Positions 48,082 to 60,664 are shown, counted from the first letter of the stretch. The stretch is DNA of 64,000 bases from Pholis gunnellus (GCA_910591455.2 OU342806.1:17490841-17554840), one strand, 5' to 3'. Notes: generated from the sequence alone by a model not told the origin. Made by a program: numbers and translations.

Positions 48082-51000
48082 GAATATACAAGAAGAACAT
48101 CTACCAAAACATATTACCATGGTAGCCCACTGTGTGTGCAGAAAGAAAAGGGGGGTGTAACCTTTAAAGGTCAAAATCTGTGTATTTGAGTGTGTATATG
48201 TTGGATCTTCACACATAGACTTCCTATATGGGAAAATAAGATGATGAATCCGTCTCCTTAAGATCAAGAAGTACAGCCATGTTTTAACCAAACATAATCC
48301 CTGCTTGTGGAAATGTAACAAACCGCTTTGTGAATATCTTGTGGTTGACTTACATAAAACTGTAACGTATGAGAACTTTACACTCGTTTGTGTTCTAAAC
48401 AATAATGTTATTGTTTTTGTCAAAGGAATAGTTCAACACTTCTCTTTCCTGCCCAAAGTTAGATGAAAAGATCGATACTACTCTAATGTCTGTGAGTGAA
48501 GGATGGAAACATACCGTCTGGAAACAGCTAGTCTGCCTCTGGCCAAAGTACAAAAATAAAAATGCATACCAACACCTCAGAAGCTCACCAATTAAAATGT
48601 TATATCGTGTTAACTGCTGCATCTATTTCTCAACAACCTACAGTTCATTGTCTGTGTACGTGTTTGTGTGCTTGTAACTAACCGCTGAAGAACTCGGTGA
48701 ACTCATGCTCCAGTTTGACAGCTCTGTCGAAGGTCTTCCTCGCCTGGTCCTCGGTGAAACGCTTGTTCATCTCTCTGGAGAGAAAAACAAGAGTTACAGA
48801 TATCAAGGTACAGAAAGAGAATTTAAAACACCTTATCCGTGAAACTAAACCCTCAGCAATCTTCCTGACCTCATTGTGAAGTTCAACAGTGGTCAAATGA
48901 CATTGTGATGATTAACTTATTTTTACAAGGGAACTGCACCTACACCTACACACCAGTACGCTGGTTTACATGTGATTGCAGACAAGTTATGGACTTGTTT
49001 TTATCATTTTGTTTCTTACTTTCATGTTCGTGTAAGTTATGTATCTTAATACGATGTTTATCATACACATGGAACATTGTTCATGTGACGCACAGGATGC
49101 TGAGCTTGAAACAGCACTTTGCAAAACAATCTCAGCACGAGGTCCATTAAGTAAGTAGCTTGTTCTGGAGCATTCATCAACGTGACGTTCATCAGCAGAT
49201 CGTTGTTCAGTTGGCATGAAACTACAGATGTTCATTCCTCTGAGTATTTTTAGGATCTCTCATTCATGTTGTGCTGGAACCTCAGAGTCGAGCTGCAGAC
49301 AGGGACCGTGTGATATTAAGAGTTTTTTTTTTTTTTTGTAAACTGCTGTTTCCAAGGTCAAGAATGAACTTTTAAACTTAACTTTTAAGTCAACATGGAA
49401 GAGAGATCTTACGAGTGCTCAAGTAGTATTTTGAACATCTCCAGTTCCATGACAACTGAACGGGCTCCTGTCTGCTGATGAGGAACATGCAAGTTTTAAA
49501 ACAAGCAACAATGTTGATGTTCCCGTTACTTACAGTATGTTGTCGACACTGCGTGGTCTAATGAAGACAGCGATGGGATGGAGTCCTGCCAACTGGAGAC
49601 GCTTGATCGCATTCCCTGATACATCCAGTATACAGTGTTTACCCTGGGAAAGAGACATAGAAACCGCGTTTCCATCAACTGGTTTGGAGCGAATGAACTC
49701 AGCTACAGCGTAGTTTGGACAGAAGTTGGCTTGTATGACTATAGTCCTCCAGTAAACAAGAGTAGAAGAAGAAGTAAAGATAGCCAACTGGAAACACCAC
49801 GAGTTCATTCTGCCAGAAAGCCCCTTCTGCCAGTGATCTTCCTGGGTTTAGGCAAAAAACCTACTTGGTTAGGTCTAGGAAAAGATCCAGGCAGAAAGCC
49901 CTGAAGGCAGACTTCTCCCATATGCATTAAATGCTCCCTAGGTCAGAATTTATTCGGCAAAGGTGTTCCCATAATCCATTTTACGCATCAACTCTTTTTA
50001 GACAAGGAAAAACCACCTCAAGCAAGCTTTAATATTGTTTTTTTCCCCCAATTTCTTAAAGATATATCAAATGTTGCTGTTTCCATACAGCTTTTCTAAT
50101 GCAATACTTCAAAATGTGTATCAAAATATGTGACGGTAAACACGGCTAGATGCTATTCTGTTTCCTCTGTCCTTTGTATTCTACCTCCTCTCTGCTCACA
50201 CTCTCTCTTTAAACTCACCTTGTCTGCGACTTCTTTGACCGACTGTATGCTGGTTCCATACAGATGGTTGTTATACTGTCCGGCCTCTATGAACTTGTGT
50301 TCCTGGATCTCTTGCTCCATGAGCTCCCTGGAGGCCATGAAGTGGTAATCTCTCCCGTCCACCTCGTAGTCTCGCCGCGGCCGCGTTGTGTCTGAGTATC
50401 ATAGATTTTACACACATTTACATTTACAAAATATGCTCTTTATTCTTTCTATCTTTATTTTTAACCATGAAGTTTTGTTGCTCAAACCTGACCAATCGTT
50501 TCGCAACATTAACCACGGGGCATTTCTGCAAGCATGATATCAGGCTGATAGGAAACTTAATTATATATATATTTTTAGAAGCTCAACGTTACCGTGGTTT
50601 AAATAAACCTACAATGCCAAAAGTTTTCCTGACAACTGTGTTGCTATTTCACCAATAAAATCACGTAAGTCATCCTGCTGCCTCCTCAGTCTGTTTGCGT
50701 CCTATCCCTGTTGCGCTGTATAAACAGCTGTAACATTTACTTTTAGTTAACTTCTTTGATCAGCTGTTATTACATAGTTTTCATAATGAACCGTTGCCTT
50801 GTGTGGGATTCATCATATAGTTTAAGCAGAAATTGTACTCTGCCCGTCCGCGAGGGTCCGCTGGGATTAAGACACTCACGTGGGACGCAGGAGCCAAACT
50901 TGTCAGGGAACTCGGAGATGAGGTCATCGTTGATCCGATCTTTCATTGGTCCGAGCACGATGACTGGCCGCGTGTAATTAACTGTAATATGACACACAGA

Positions 51001-51422
51001 ACCAGGTCAACACAGATGTTGAGTAGACAGTAATATAAGTTATAAACACATATATTAAATCAAACTCATAATTTGTGTATGTGCTGTTGATTGCCTTCAG
51101 TAACTACTTACCTACTTCCCAAGACTGAGTAACATAAAAACAAAACAACCTTGAGAAACTAAAATTAAAAGATGATGTGAAGTTGAGCACTGACCCTCTT
51201 GCTGTATGACAGGTTGGTAAGTGAGCAAGATCTCCTCCTGGCCAGCTGATCGGATAAAGAGAAATGATGAACACATTTAGAGGCACAGCGGGCGGGATTG
51301 TTGACAACAAAACACACCCGAACCTTTCCTACTTTTGGACTGAACTTCTGCAACAGCTCTGGCTGGAGAAGCAGAGAAAGGTAACTTACACACAAACACA
51401 TGCGCACACACACACACACACG

Positions 51423-51460
<38 letters not shown>

Positions 51461-52659
51461 CACATAAAAAACACAAGAATCACAACACACAATGAATACA
51501 TGTGCATGTATGCATGATACACCCACAAGCACACACAGAGAAAGACACACACACAAACACACAAATAAAATCAAAACTGAACAAGAACGAGCAAAGAAGG
51601 AAGAGAGAGAGAGAGAATAAAAGAAAGAATGAAAGAAAGAGATAGCGGAGGGTCTAGACTTACAGGAACTACTCTCACTATCGCTGGTGCCAGAGGTTAC
51701 CAGCTCTGGAAGGACAAGACAGGTAGAGTCAGCAACACACACACATACAAACACAGATTCAGACAAAAACGCACAGACTTACATTGTTTCTATGTCACAC
51801 AACCACTGACACACTTTCACTTATGACAGAAAACATCAGACACACAATATCATTCCATCCATCCGTTTTCAAGATTCGCTCATCCTGGTCAGGTGAGCAG
51901 GAGGCCGGAGCCTTTCCCAGCATGCAGCATGCCATCCCAAAGGCCGTGGCCAAAAGCATGTGGACACCTGAACCTTACAGCCTCAAGGAGACAACATGGT
52001 TAACCTCTTTCTTCAAAATGTCTACTTTATTACATTAATAAAGGCACAAGTCCAGAGGAAAAAAAGTTGGCCAAATATTCGGGCATCAACTATTGTACTT
52101 TTCCTAATGTAACAAAGGAGAAGTTGTAAAGGGGTACACCCACTTCTTTCTAACTCTACACCTCCAGTTGGTAATGCTGGCTTTCCGTTAAAAATGCTAT
52201 TATTACAAACTTCCTATCCTGGACAGTGGCCCTATGGATTCAAATTTTACAGTTCTTTCAATCTACTTTGCTGTCCATTTCAGATCACCCTCTTCTTCCC
52301 TCTCCATCATGCTCCTCTTCCTCCATCCCAGAGCAGGATTAAGGAGCAGGAGTTTGAAGGAGGAGAGTGGAGGTGAAAGGTACGACAGTGTCAGTCCGGA
52401 TTGCTGAAGAGCTGAAGTTACATATTCTGACCCGCAGGTGTCACTGATTTAGAAAATACCTACCTTTATCATCCTGATCCTGGTGTGAGTGAGGGAGAGA
52501 GAGAGAGAGAGAGCATTAGTCATCATACCGAAGATGATCATAACAGTATCTTGATTGAAGCACTATTTGAGATCTCATGGGCTTTCTATTCCTCTCACAC
52601 ACAGTTTGAGCGAGCAAGACTAATTTGCAGTTTTTCTCAGAGCACGGAGCCAGGGGAAA

Positions 52660-52696
<37 letters not shown>

Positions 52697-55600
52697 ATCA
52701 TTTTTAATTATCAGCTCTTCACCGCGCAGAGTTGCTGATTGCAGACTTGCTGATTCACGCAGTGCGAGAAAAAAAAAACAAGAGCGCGAGCTGACAACAC
52801 AGTGATATCAATAGCTTGCGTTAGACTCGTGTGTCAGCTCTGATCCTCACGCTGTGTGAAGTGTGATTAAAGTCTCACTGCGAGTTGGAGCTCAGACGGG
52901 AAACTTTCTAAGTCAGAACAATCAAAGTAACAACAAGCTAGTTTGTACTTTTAATTAATAGTTAACCCGCCTACACTTTTCCTATTAACAAGTGGTCTGG
53001 CTGTCACTGACGAAAAACATTTGTGTCAGCTCATTAATTTAAAACAGTCAACTCTCACGTAAAAAGGATCAATAGTTACAGATCAAAGCATATTTGTGAA
53101 TATTAATGTGGTAATAGTGATGTGATACTTTTTAGAGGTTTAGAGTAATCACAATATTCCTCATGACTTACTGCTGACTGGTTGACTAATTTAATAAGTA
53201 GAAATAATCATTAACAATCAACAGCAACACCCGTCATTATATTTCCCAAACTGTTTTTTTAAACAGCTACAGCTCATTCAGAATACTGAGGCTCAAGTTG
53301 AGGTTGCTACATTGGCTGGTAAGGCTATTGATTAAGAATGGTTTATAGGCATTGTCATTAGACCTTAGGTACATCTTACAATTTAATTTAATTTTTTCTT
53401 ATTTTATTATCTTTAAGTTGAAAAAATGTAGACTTTGTTATTGTTATATTGTTCGTCACTTACTTTATTGTATCTAAGTTGCTTGATTGTATTCTATTTA
53501 ATTAGTCCAGTTTATATTTCACAATGTTTACTACTGTTACTGTTATTGTAGCTTTTGATTATATTTCATTACATATGTGTTGCATCATGTGCATTGGTCT
53601 AAAATTACTTAACTGTTAACTTGCTGGATTGTTTTTTGTCTTTTCAGTTATTTTCACCGCCCACACTTACTTTTTGCTTGTCAGTGACCTGTGAAGCACT
53701 TAAAACTGCAATAACCTGTATAAAATGTGCTATATAAATAAAGTAGGATTGATTGATTGATTTGATTTCAGTCTCTGCCAACGAACTCATAATAAAATAT
53801 TGATTTAATAACACTCACTCTCTATGGAGCTTTAGCACTAGGTGGATTCATATTGTAGAATCTACAATATGAACCGATGTCAGCTTGTTTCCAGAACACG
53901 GAGCAGCGTATGTGCTATACAAGTAACGCTGTCTTTCCTATACCTAACAATGAAAGTGTCCTTTTATTTTTGTACCCTGATTTTCCATATATGTACCGGT
54001 TGTATTGCCTTCAATATATCATGGTCAAACTGATTCAATGTTTACTTTTCCATTTCTCTGACATTTATTTATTGCTAATTTGTGAAACATTCTACTTCTT
54101 CTATAGTATTATATTATATTTGTTAGTTGCTCTCAGGAGCTAGACGTAAAAAAACTCCACTACACGTTGTACTGTGTGTGATCATGTATGAGACAAAAAA
54201 TGTGTTTTGATTTTATTTAAGTGTCGTGTTCTCACATTGTTCGCTTGAATGAGAAATGGTAGAAAGGTTTAACATCTCTGTGTGGAAGCATTGTTTTTAA
54301 TCTACTAACAGCAGAGATATGTATAGTAAAGTGGGCAGGTGAAATATAAAATGAACACAATGTCAAACCTCCTTCTGCACCTCGTTAAACAGCATCTCAA
54401 CAAGTTCTCATTTGAGAATTCATCTGAGAACTGAAGCTCACAGAAAGCTGTTATTAAAAGTATTCATAATTTATGTTGTTATGTTGCTATTTTTTAAGAA
54501 TATTTGACCCACAAGGGAATAAGAGAAAACTCAGATTAAAAGGGTTTCATCTTTTTTAAGCAACAACCTTTAGTCTTACTGTTAAAGAGGAAAAAGAGGA
54601 TGAGTATTTCTTCTGACTCCATCTGTCCTATTATTTCTAGTTACTTATTTGAGTAATGAACCCCGTGCTGGTCAGTGCCCCAACACCAATGAGGATAAGA
54701 CTTAAGTGACCTTTGTGAGGACCAAACATCATTTTAAAGTTTATAAATTAGCTTTCTACTCACCGATCTGTCTTGAGACCTCGTCACTCTGACCGTCTTT
54801 AACCTAGACCTCTCCTTTTTCTCTGCCCTGTGAGATGGAAGGACAGGAAAATAAAAACACTGAGAGAAATACAAAGCGAGGACAGACATCAACACAAACA
54901 TCAGAGATTAAAATACAAATAAATGGTGCAAATTTCTATTTACTCCCCATCTACTCTGTTTGAATCTGTCGTTTATTTCAGACACAATCTGTTGTTTTGC
55001 ACAGTGCTTAGTAACAATCATAGGGAAAGACTTGTCTCGAAGAAATGTTCAGGCATCAATCTTGGGACTTTCTTCAGGCATGTCAGACATTATTCATTGT
55101 GAAACACGCCTACACAACAGTAATTGTTCACAGTAAAATAATGGGGGTTTAACCAGGCAAATGTGAACTCTTGATCCCCTTTTATGTCTGGAGGATTAAA
55201 TCTGTTATCACAGAACATGTGATTAACGAAGAAAAAAAGAAAACCGACATGGTGATATTTAGACAATAAAGCTACTTGGTATGGTGTAGTAAAACATCAT
55301 CTTTTGGCTTGAAATAAGTATTATAAATTAGTTTGTAATGTTATTTAAGTTACGGATGTGGATTTTTGGTTATACTGGATATGAACCCCGGACTTCTGGG
55401 TGTTAGTTCTGTGTTTCTTTACCACACTTGTCCACCCAACCTCTACCTACACAGACAGGTCTATGAAGTAGAAATGTATCTGTGGTACAAAACTAATTTA
55501 ATACAACGTAATTGACAATGCAAGTTTCATTGTGATAACTTCAAATCTTCTCCCATCCCAAAAAATAAACAAATGAAGTCAACATATCCAATAACGTTCC

Positions 55601-58600
55601 ATGTTCAAAAAGTAAATGAATAGCTTATCAGATTTAAAGTATTTTGGAACTATCTTGTCTATAAGCAGGATTTTTGATTGAATTTTGTGGACTTTAAGAT
55701 CCAGATATTATATAACTTGACCATAAAGAGATATTTTGTCCATTAATCTGAATGTGATTATCTTATAACAAATGAAAAGGGATCTTTCTTTGAAATGACA
55801 TGATTGGAATGAAATTTGAATAGTTATTTTAATTAAGAAGGAGATGAGAGGGGACATGAGGGGAGGGGAGGGAGGAGGACGTGGAGCAGGTGAAACAGAA
55901 AGAGGAAGAGAAGAAGAAAGAGAGGAGGTGAGCAGAAAGAGGAAGGGAAGGAGGTGGAGATGAGAAACTGAGAAGCAGGGGAAGGGGAGACGAGGATAAG
56001 CAGGTGGAGGACATATAGTGCAGAGGAGGGAGGGCCATACAGGACTTGAGTTGAGATTGAGGACAATTACAATCTTCCTCAAAACGTGGCTCATTATTTC
56101 ACTAATTAACATCACATATTAGACTTCATATGACACCAGCCTCTAACAATCAATGATTGATCAACATTATTCCACCACAGTTTTGAATCCTATACTGTCT
56201 TGTATCTAATGCTTTCTCTTCTAATATCCAAACATCTGGTGTTCAGAAAGCTGCAGCTTGCCTGGTGTTCGATCGCCCCAAGTTCTCCCACACAACTTCC
56301 CTTCTCCGTTCTCTACACTCTACCTGTAAGAGCTCGCATCCAGTTTAAGACTCTGGTGCTAGCCTACAGGGCAGTGAAAGGAACCGCTCCTTCCCATCTC
56401 CAGGCCATGGTCAAGCCCTACACCCCCGCCCGACCACTTCGCTCTGCTGCCTCGGGGCGATTGGTTGCCCCGTCTCTCAGAGGTCCCTGCGGCCGATCGA
56501 CCCGGTCGCGGCTGTTTTCTGTCCTGGCCCCACAGTGGTGGAATGAACTCCCCACTGACGTCAGGACAGCAGAGTCACTGCCCATCTTTCCGCGCAGGCT
56601 GAAGAAGTACTACCCTGAGCCTTCCACTTAGCACTTATTGTATTCATACTAGTTTGTTGCACTTATTTTATTCGTATTAGTTTGTTTCTACACTGTACGT
56701 TTGCTCTGGTTTATGCTCTTAGGTGCTTGTTTAAAAAAGGAGATGCACTTATGACTTCTGGTGACTAGTAGTTCTCTTGAATACCGATGTTGAATACACT
56801 TATTGTAAGTCGCTTTGGATAAAAGCGTCTGCTAAATGACTGTAATGTAATGTAATGTTCATAATCCTTCTATATTACCTTCTTTGTTACTTTTTTTCTT
56901 TAATAAGTAAAGTTCTATTAGCTTTATTTCTTGACTATACCTCAGTTACTACATTCACAAAGCACCAGCCTCTATTCTAACACCTCCATCTATTAATACC
57001 CCACCGCCTACACCTCTGTGTGACAATCTCTGCATTCATCCCTCCTATGCTCTATTCACTCGCTCACACTCATCCTTGTTGCCTCTAACACTTGCTCCAT
57101 CCTCGTCACCTCTCCCCGTGTCATAGACGGACTAAATCTAAATCTGATCTTCCCATCTGGGAAACCTATCAACATCTGTCTGTCACCTCCTCTGCTGGGA
57201 AACAAGGAGGAGGTGAGAGGAAGACGTTTCCAGTTTACATTCAGCAGATTCTATATAATGATGTGTTATGAGCCAGCAGCAAAATGACACACCAGCGTAA
57301 ACTAAAACCAATTTGAAACTCTCCACCGCTGAGAGCTGCCCAGGATCAGAAAAGGAGGAGGAGGATAGAAGGGGAGTAGAGGAGGGAAGGAGAAAAGCAG
57401 GATGAAACAGAAAGAGAAGAAAGAAGAGGAGATGAGGAGAAGAGGAAAAGATGAGATGTAGAGAAGTTCAGGAAGAGAAGAGGAGAAGGAGAAGAGGAGA
57501 AGGAGAAGAGGAAGAGAGAACAAGGAGGAGGAGAGGAAGAGGTGCAGGTGAAACAGAAAGGAGGAGGAGGAGGAGAAGGAGGAAGGGACGAGGAGGAGGA
57601 GATGAGGGGAGGAGGGGAGAAGAAGGAGAAGAGTACAAGGAGAAGAGAAAGGGAGTAGAGGAAGGGTAGGAGGGAAGGAAAGGAGGAGGAGCAGGTCATA
57701 GAGAAAGAGGAGAAGGAGGAAAGAGGACGAGTAGATAACAATAATGCAGCGATTGAGAGGAGGGGAAGAAAAGGATAGGAGGAAGAGGAAAAGAGGAGAG
57801 GACAAGGATGAGGAGATGAGAAGAAGAGGAGAGGAGAAGAATACAAGGAGCAGGGAGGAGGGGAGGAAAGAGGGAGGAGCAGGTGAAACAGAACCAAACA
57901 AAAGAAGGAAGAGGAGATGAGGAGAGGACAGGAGGACATGAGTAAAGGTGGGGGAAGAGTAGAGGAGCAGAAAAAGGAGAATGGAGAGAATGAGAGGAGT
58001 AAAAGAGGACAAGAGGAGGAAGAGGTGAGGAAAAGGATAGGAGGAAGAGGAGAGAAGGAGGAGGAGAGGTCTAGGAGAAGGAGAAGAGGAGTTGGAAGGA
58101 GGATTAGGTGGAAGAGGGGAAGAGTAGGTGGAGTTGAGGAGGAATAGGAGACGAGGAGGAGGAGAGGTCTAGGAGAGGGGATGGAGAGCAAATTGATTAT
58201 GTGAATAGGGAGTGTGTACAGCATTGACGTTTGGCGTCTAGGCTCTGACCTTGTCACTCCCTCGCCAGGTTCAGGACAGCAGGAGGTGGGGAACAAAGAC
58301 ACTAACTTCTCTACTGGGAAATGCTGTATGTTGCAGTGAGAGTACTGTGCCATGTGAGCATAGGAACAGGGGCTCGAATCAACTGCCGAAACTAGCTCAC
58401 AGACTTCAATCAATCGAAATCAACAGCCCACTCCCATCCCAAGCCCTTTGACCTCTGACCTCCTGCGGCTGGGTATGACTCCGACTTCCGGGCAGTTTGG
58501 AGGCGGGGGGCTGAGGTGACGGGCTGGCCACCACTCCTCTTCGCCAGCGCTGCTCACGTGGAGGACATCCCCGAAATGGAAAGGCAGGGCCTGATTGGAC

Positions 58601-58642
58601 GTGCTCAGGTCTGACGCGCTTCCGTCGTAGTCGAACAACGCT
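47921..58642 (-). CDS. dlg1: Discs large homologue 1 (SAP97), C-terminal half: SH3, HOOK, GK (partial)
   Basis: Membrane-associated guanylate-kinase scaffold of cell junctions and synapses. Ten exons (minus strand): 58453-58642, 54764-54820, 52464-52479, 51664-51705, 51195-51245, 50880-50981, 50219-50391, 49534-49643, 48683-48774, 47921-48027. They join in frame to 312 residues. The SH3 domain starts ALFDYD and includes PFHFGDVLHV, EEEWWPARH and EVGVIPSRR. The HOOK region follows (KKERSRLKTVRV, then ELVTSGTSDSES and SGQEEILLTYQPV). The kinase-like domain runs from NYTRPVIVLGPMKDRINDDL through the GMP-site-like RRDYEVDGRDYHF and FIEAGQYNNHLYG to SGPYIWIPTKERL. As in all DLG proteins the ATP P-loop is replaced (GPMKDR), so it is a protein-binding domain, not an enzyme. 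The PDZ and L27 exons are not in the window and presumably lie to the right. Synteny with meltf favours dlg1 over its paralogues. The border of the second exon is ambiguous by two bases. Confidence 0.95.
48028..48080. repeat. GA microsatellite forming the acceptor tract of the last dlg1 exon
   Basis: About 48 bases of uninterrupted GA (TC in the transcript) end directly at the CAG acceptor of the last dlg1 coding exon, so the polypyrimidine tract is the microsatellite itself. Confidence 0.9.
48424..48670 (+). repeat. Dispersed repeat family C, copy 4 (dlg1 last intron)
   Basis: The copy contains 'ttagatgaaaagatcgatac', 'actctaatgtctgt', 'tggaaacagctagtctgcct', 'aacacctcagaagctcac' and 'gttatatcgtgtt', in the same order as the other copies of this family. 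Confidence 0.7.
49830..49935 (+). repeat. Dispersed repeat family E, fragment 1
   Basis: The fragment contains 'gggtttaggcaaaaaaccta' and 'cttggttaggtctaggaaaa', typical of a common teleost repeat. A longer relative may lie at 59700-59965. Confidence 0.5.
51395..51640. repeat. CA and GA simple-repeat cluster in dlg1 intron
   Basis: CA-rich repeats (about 51400-51470), scattered CA units to 51570 and a GA/GAAA tract (51600-51640). The long open frames on the minus strand across it are translated CA repeats. Confidence 0.9.
51855..51935 (+). repeat. Dispersed repeat family B, copy 2
   Basis: The copy contains 'ccatccatccgttttcaaga', 'ctcatcctggtcagg', 'gagcaggaggccgg' and 'tttcccagcatgcagc', matching the order of blocks at 11845-11945. 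Confidence 0.55.
52490..52515. repeat. GA microsatellite upstream of dlg1 microexon
   Basis: A GA run (TC in the transcript) beginning about 13 bases before the acceptor of the 16-base exon at 52464-52479. Confidence 0.8.
52660..52692. repeat. TG microsatellite
   Basis: About 30 bases of TG repeat in a dlg1 intron. The flanking small open frames on both strands are artefacts of it. Confidence 0.9.
53240..53762 (+). mobile_element. Degraded LINE 3' end
   Basis: A short translated stretch (KQLQLIQNTEAQV) resembles the conserved 'LQLIQNAAAR' segment near the end of fish LINE ORF2. The element ends with 'gtgctatataaataaagt' and a (gatt)n tail, the standard 3' terminus of such elements. The coding part is otherwise destroyed. 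Confidence 0.6.
54830..55830. other. dlg1 intron, nothing recognised
   Basis: AT-rich intron sequence to the right of the exon at 54764-54820. No further exon or named repeat is seen. Confidence 0.5.
55840..56035 (+). repeat. Polypurine (GGA/GAA) tract 1 in dlg1 intron
   Basis: About 190 bases almost entirely A and G. It contains the phrase 'gcaggtgaaacagaaagagg' that recurs in tract 2 (57345-58175), so the two share an ancestral unit. Confidence 0.9.
56200..56860 (+). mobile_element. LINE (L2-like) 3' end with open C-terminal ORF2 segment
   Basis: A 143-codon open frame (56200-56631) carries the C-terminal signature of fish L2-type LINE ORF2: LPVRARIQFKTLVLAYRAVK, GTAPSHLQAMVKPY, PARPLRSAASGRL, LFSVLAPQWWNELP, TAESLPIF. 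The 3' UTR ends with 'taagtcgctttggataaaag', 'cgtctgctaaatgact' and a (gtaat)n tail at about 56857. The frame upstream of codon 35 no longer matches, so this is a 5'-truncated copy. The intact stretch suggests a fairly recent insertion. Confidence 0.9.
56870..57340. other. dlg1 intron, nothing recognised
   Basis: Ordinary AT-rich sequence between the LINE and the long polypurine tract. No exon is seen. Confidence 0.5.
57345..58175 (+). repeat. Long polypurine (GGA/GAA) tract 2 in dlg1 intron
   Basis: About 830 bases are nearly all purine on the plus strand (pyrimidine in dlg1 RNA). It is a degenerate minisatellite of GAGGA/GAAGA words with repeated 'aggtgaaacagaa' phrases at about 57544 and 57881 and a variant at 57398. 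Such mirror-like tracts can adopt triplex DNA. The 355- and 236-codon minus-strand frames are Ser/Leu/Pro readings of it. Confidence 0.95.
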
Positions 58643-58649
58643 CTGCAGA

Positions 58650-60150
58650 CAGACAGAGGAACAGACTATGTACAAGACACATCTAGAGAAACACAGCTTT
58701 AGTGTGACAATATAATCTGCTGGAGGCGACGGAAACAGACAATTAATGTAGTGACATTGATGTTGAAATGCTCCTTATTTTGGTTTGTCCTAAATATGAA
58801 CCAAAATATTCATTAAACATTTTCTCTTTTCTAATTTAGAAAAAAAAAACTTTGTCCTGATGCCTTTCACACTTCTCACAACTATTGATAACAACTTGAC
58901 ATCTATCATAAACACTAAAATAATGAAATAAACTGACAAAACAACACAGACAGACAGATCTGTTGTAGTATATAAAAGCCAAAACAGCTGAGGGCTGCTT
59001 TCCTACACTAATATTTTATGACATTGTCTGTGTGTACATGCCTCTGTGTATGTGTGAGTGTGTGTGTGTGTGTGTGCGCGCAGTTGTACACATCTGTCTG
59101 CGCGCATGTCACTCTGTTTGTGTGCTTTTGTGTGAGTCTGAACGGTGACCACAGAGTTCCAAACCAGTCCAGAGGGAAAAGACCTGGGAAAGTAGGCCAG
59201 CAATATGTGTGTGTGTGCGTGTGTCTGTGTGTGCGAAGGAACTAGAGCTGAAATAACTGGCATCCCCTAAAGTCCCTCCTGCCTTCATCAATAAAACAGA
59301 AGATAGACAGGGAAGGAGGAACGGAGAGAGGAAATCAGACAGAAGAGGTAGACACAGAGAGTCTAACATCAGTACAAAAACACATAATCTCATGTTTTAT
59401 TGATGTTAGATTAAAGATGAGAAAAGGAAGACCTCCCCACGGACATTATATATTTAGCTGGCTGCTAAAATGTGACTTTATGATCTTTAAATCAGATGAA
59501 ACAGGACCATCAGGCACCGAGTTCAGTTCATTATATTTTAGAGGAATGTCATTTCTAAATCATTTCTTGAAAGTTTGCTTTGGAAAATAAATATGTGGTT
59601 TGCTACTAATTACAGGAGGAAATTAAACAACGAAATACTTTGCTAGTCCGTGGCCTCTACAACGAGACATGAAAGAGTTTTAGGATCCGACGCCCCCAGC
59701 AGCAGCAGCAGCAGCGGTCCCAAAAGGTTAGGTTTTAGGAATGTCGAGGTTGGGGTTACAATGACTACTTCAGTAAGGTTTGGGGAGCTTTGTCGTCACG
59801 GTAACAAGAATAACCACATGGTTATGGGATGATTGTGTTAATTTTTAAAAAACGGTTGACTGTTGGTTGGAAACAGGAAACAAACAGCGGTTTACGTGTT
59901 AGTCCAATGTACCGTTGACCCATCTAGCCACTCTATAGCACCGTCACCTGACTTCACAAGCTTCTTCTTGGGACGGGAGATTCAAAAAGAGAGTTATGCC
60001 TTACTTCTATTTTAATGGAAGTAAATCTTTATTAATCACTCACTTGGCATTGGAAACAATCCCTTTACATATGTTGAATTGTACGTTTGTTTGTAGATAC
60101 ATTCACAATCAGTATTAATCCGTATTACCAAAGTGTTACCAAGACTTCTA
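58650..60150. other. dlg1 intron with TG repeats and family E repeat
   Basis: TG microsatellites lie at about 59050-59080 and 59205-59235. The segment 59700-59965 ('ttaggttttaggaatg', 'aataaccacatggttatggg', 'gtgttagtccaatgtac', 'gttgacccatctagcc') resembles a common teleost repeat, related in its first part to 49830-49935. A CAG run lies at 59698-59716. No dlg1 PDZ exon was found. Confidence 0.5.
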
Positions 60151-60174
60151 CACTGTGGTGGCTTTTGTTATGTA

Positions 60175-60560
60175 TTAATACAATGTATGATTGAAAACGG
60201 AGATGGCATGTGTAAGGTTACAGGTTATACTGGATATATAAGGTGCAGGGTTACATTTACATTCGTTGTTCCACAAATACATGCGTAAAGGGCAACTGTC
60301 AGATGTGAGTGTAAAAACAATCTCACAGAAGAACATACATAGTAAAAAACAAAAAAAGAGTGCTTTCGTAAGAGTTACACACATCCCAAAGGCAAGCATG
60401 TTACACTGCTAGTGTGTATTATTATTAAGTCCACCGCTATGTAAATGTAACTGTAAATCAATTACCTGTTTTCAGTATTACAGTCAGTTTAATTCCTATG
60501 TGGGAACCTTGGAAATCTAGTTATTAGAGTGAAGGAACACACAGTAATTACAGCAGTGTT
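60175..60560. repeat. Tandem duplication F, left unit
   Basis: Matches 60665-61053 throughout at an offset near 490 bases. Shared blocks include 'aaatgtaact(g/c)taaatcaa', 'tcctatgtgggaacct' (variant on the right) and 'gaaggaacacacagtaatta'. Divergence and small indels indicate an old event. Confidence 0.85.
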
Positions 60561-60664
60561 TTAGACTGGCCTTATCCCAGTGGGTGTGTTAAATATATAT
60601 CTATGGAAATGTTAACTATTATATTCACCCACACTGTATTTCAGTATAACCTTTCTATAGTATT

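Noticed and set aside
51165..51766. Cys/Val-rich frames on the minus strand
   Set aside because: They are translated TG repeats. The real coding content here is limited to the dlg1 exons 51195-51245 and 51664-51705.
57302..58413. Open frames of 355 and 236 codons on the minus strand
   Set aside because: They are Ser/Leu/Pro translations of the pyrimidine strand of the GGA/GAA tract. They stay open because of composition, with no domain or splice support.
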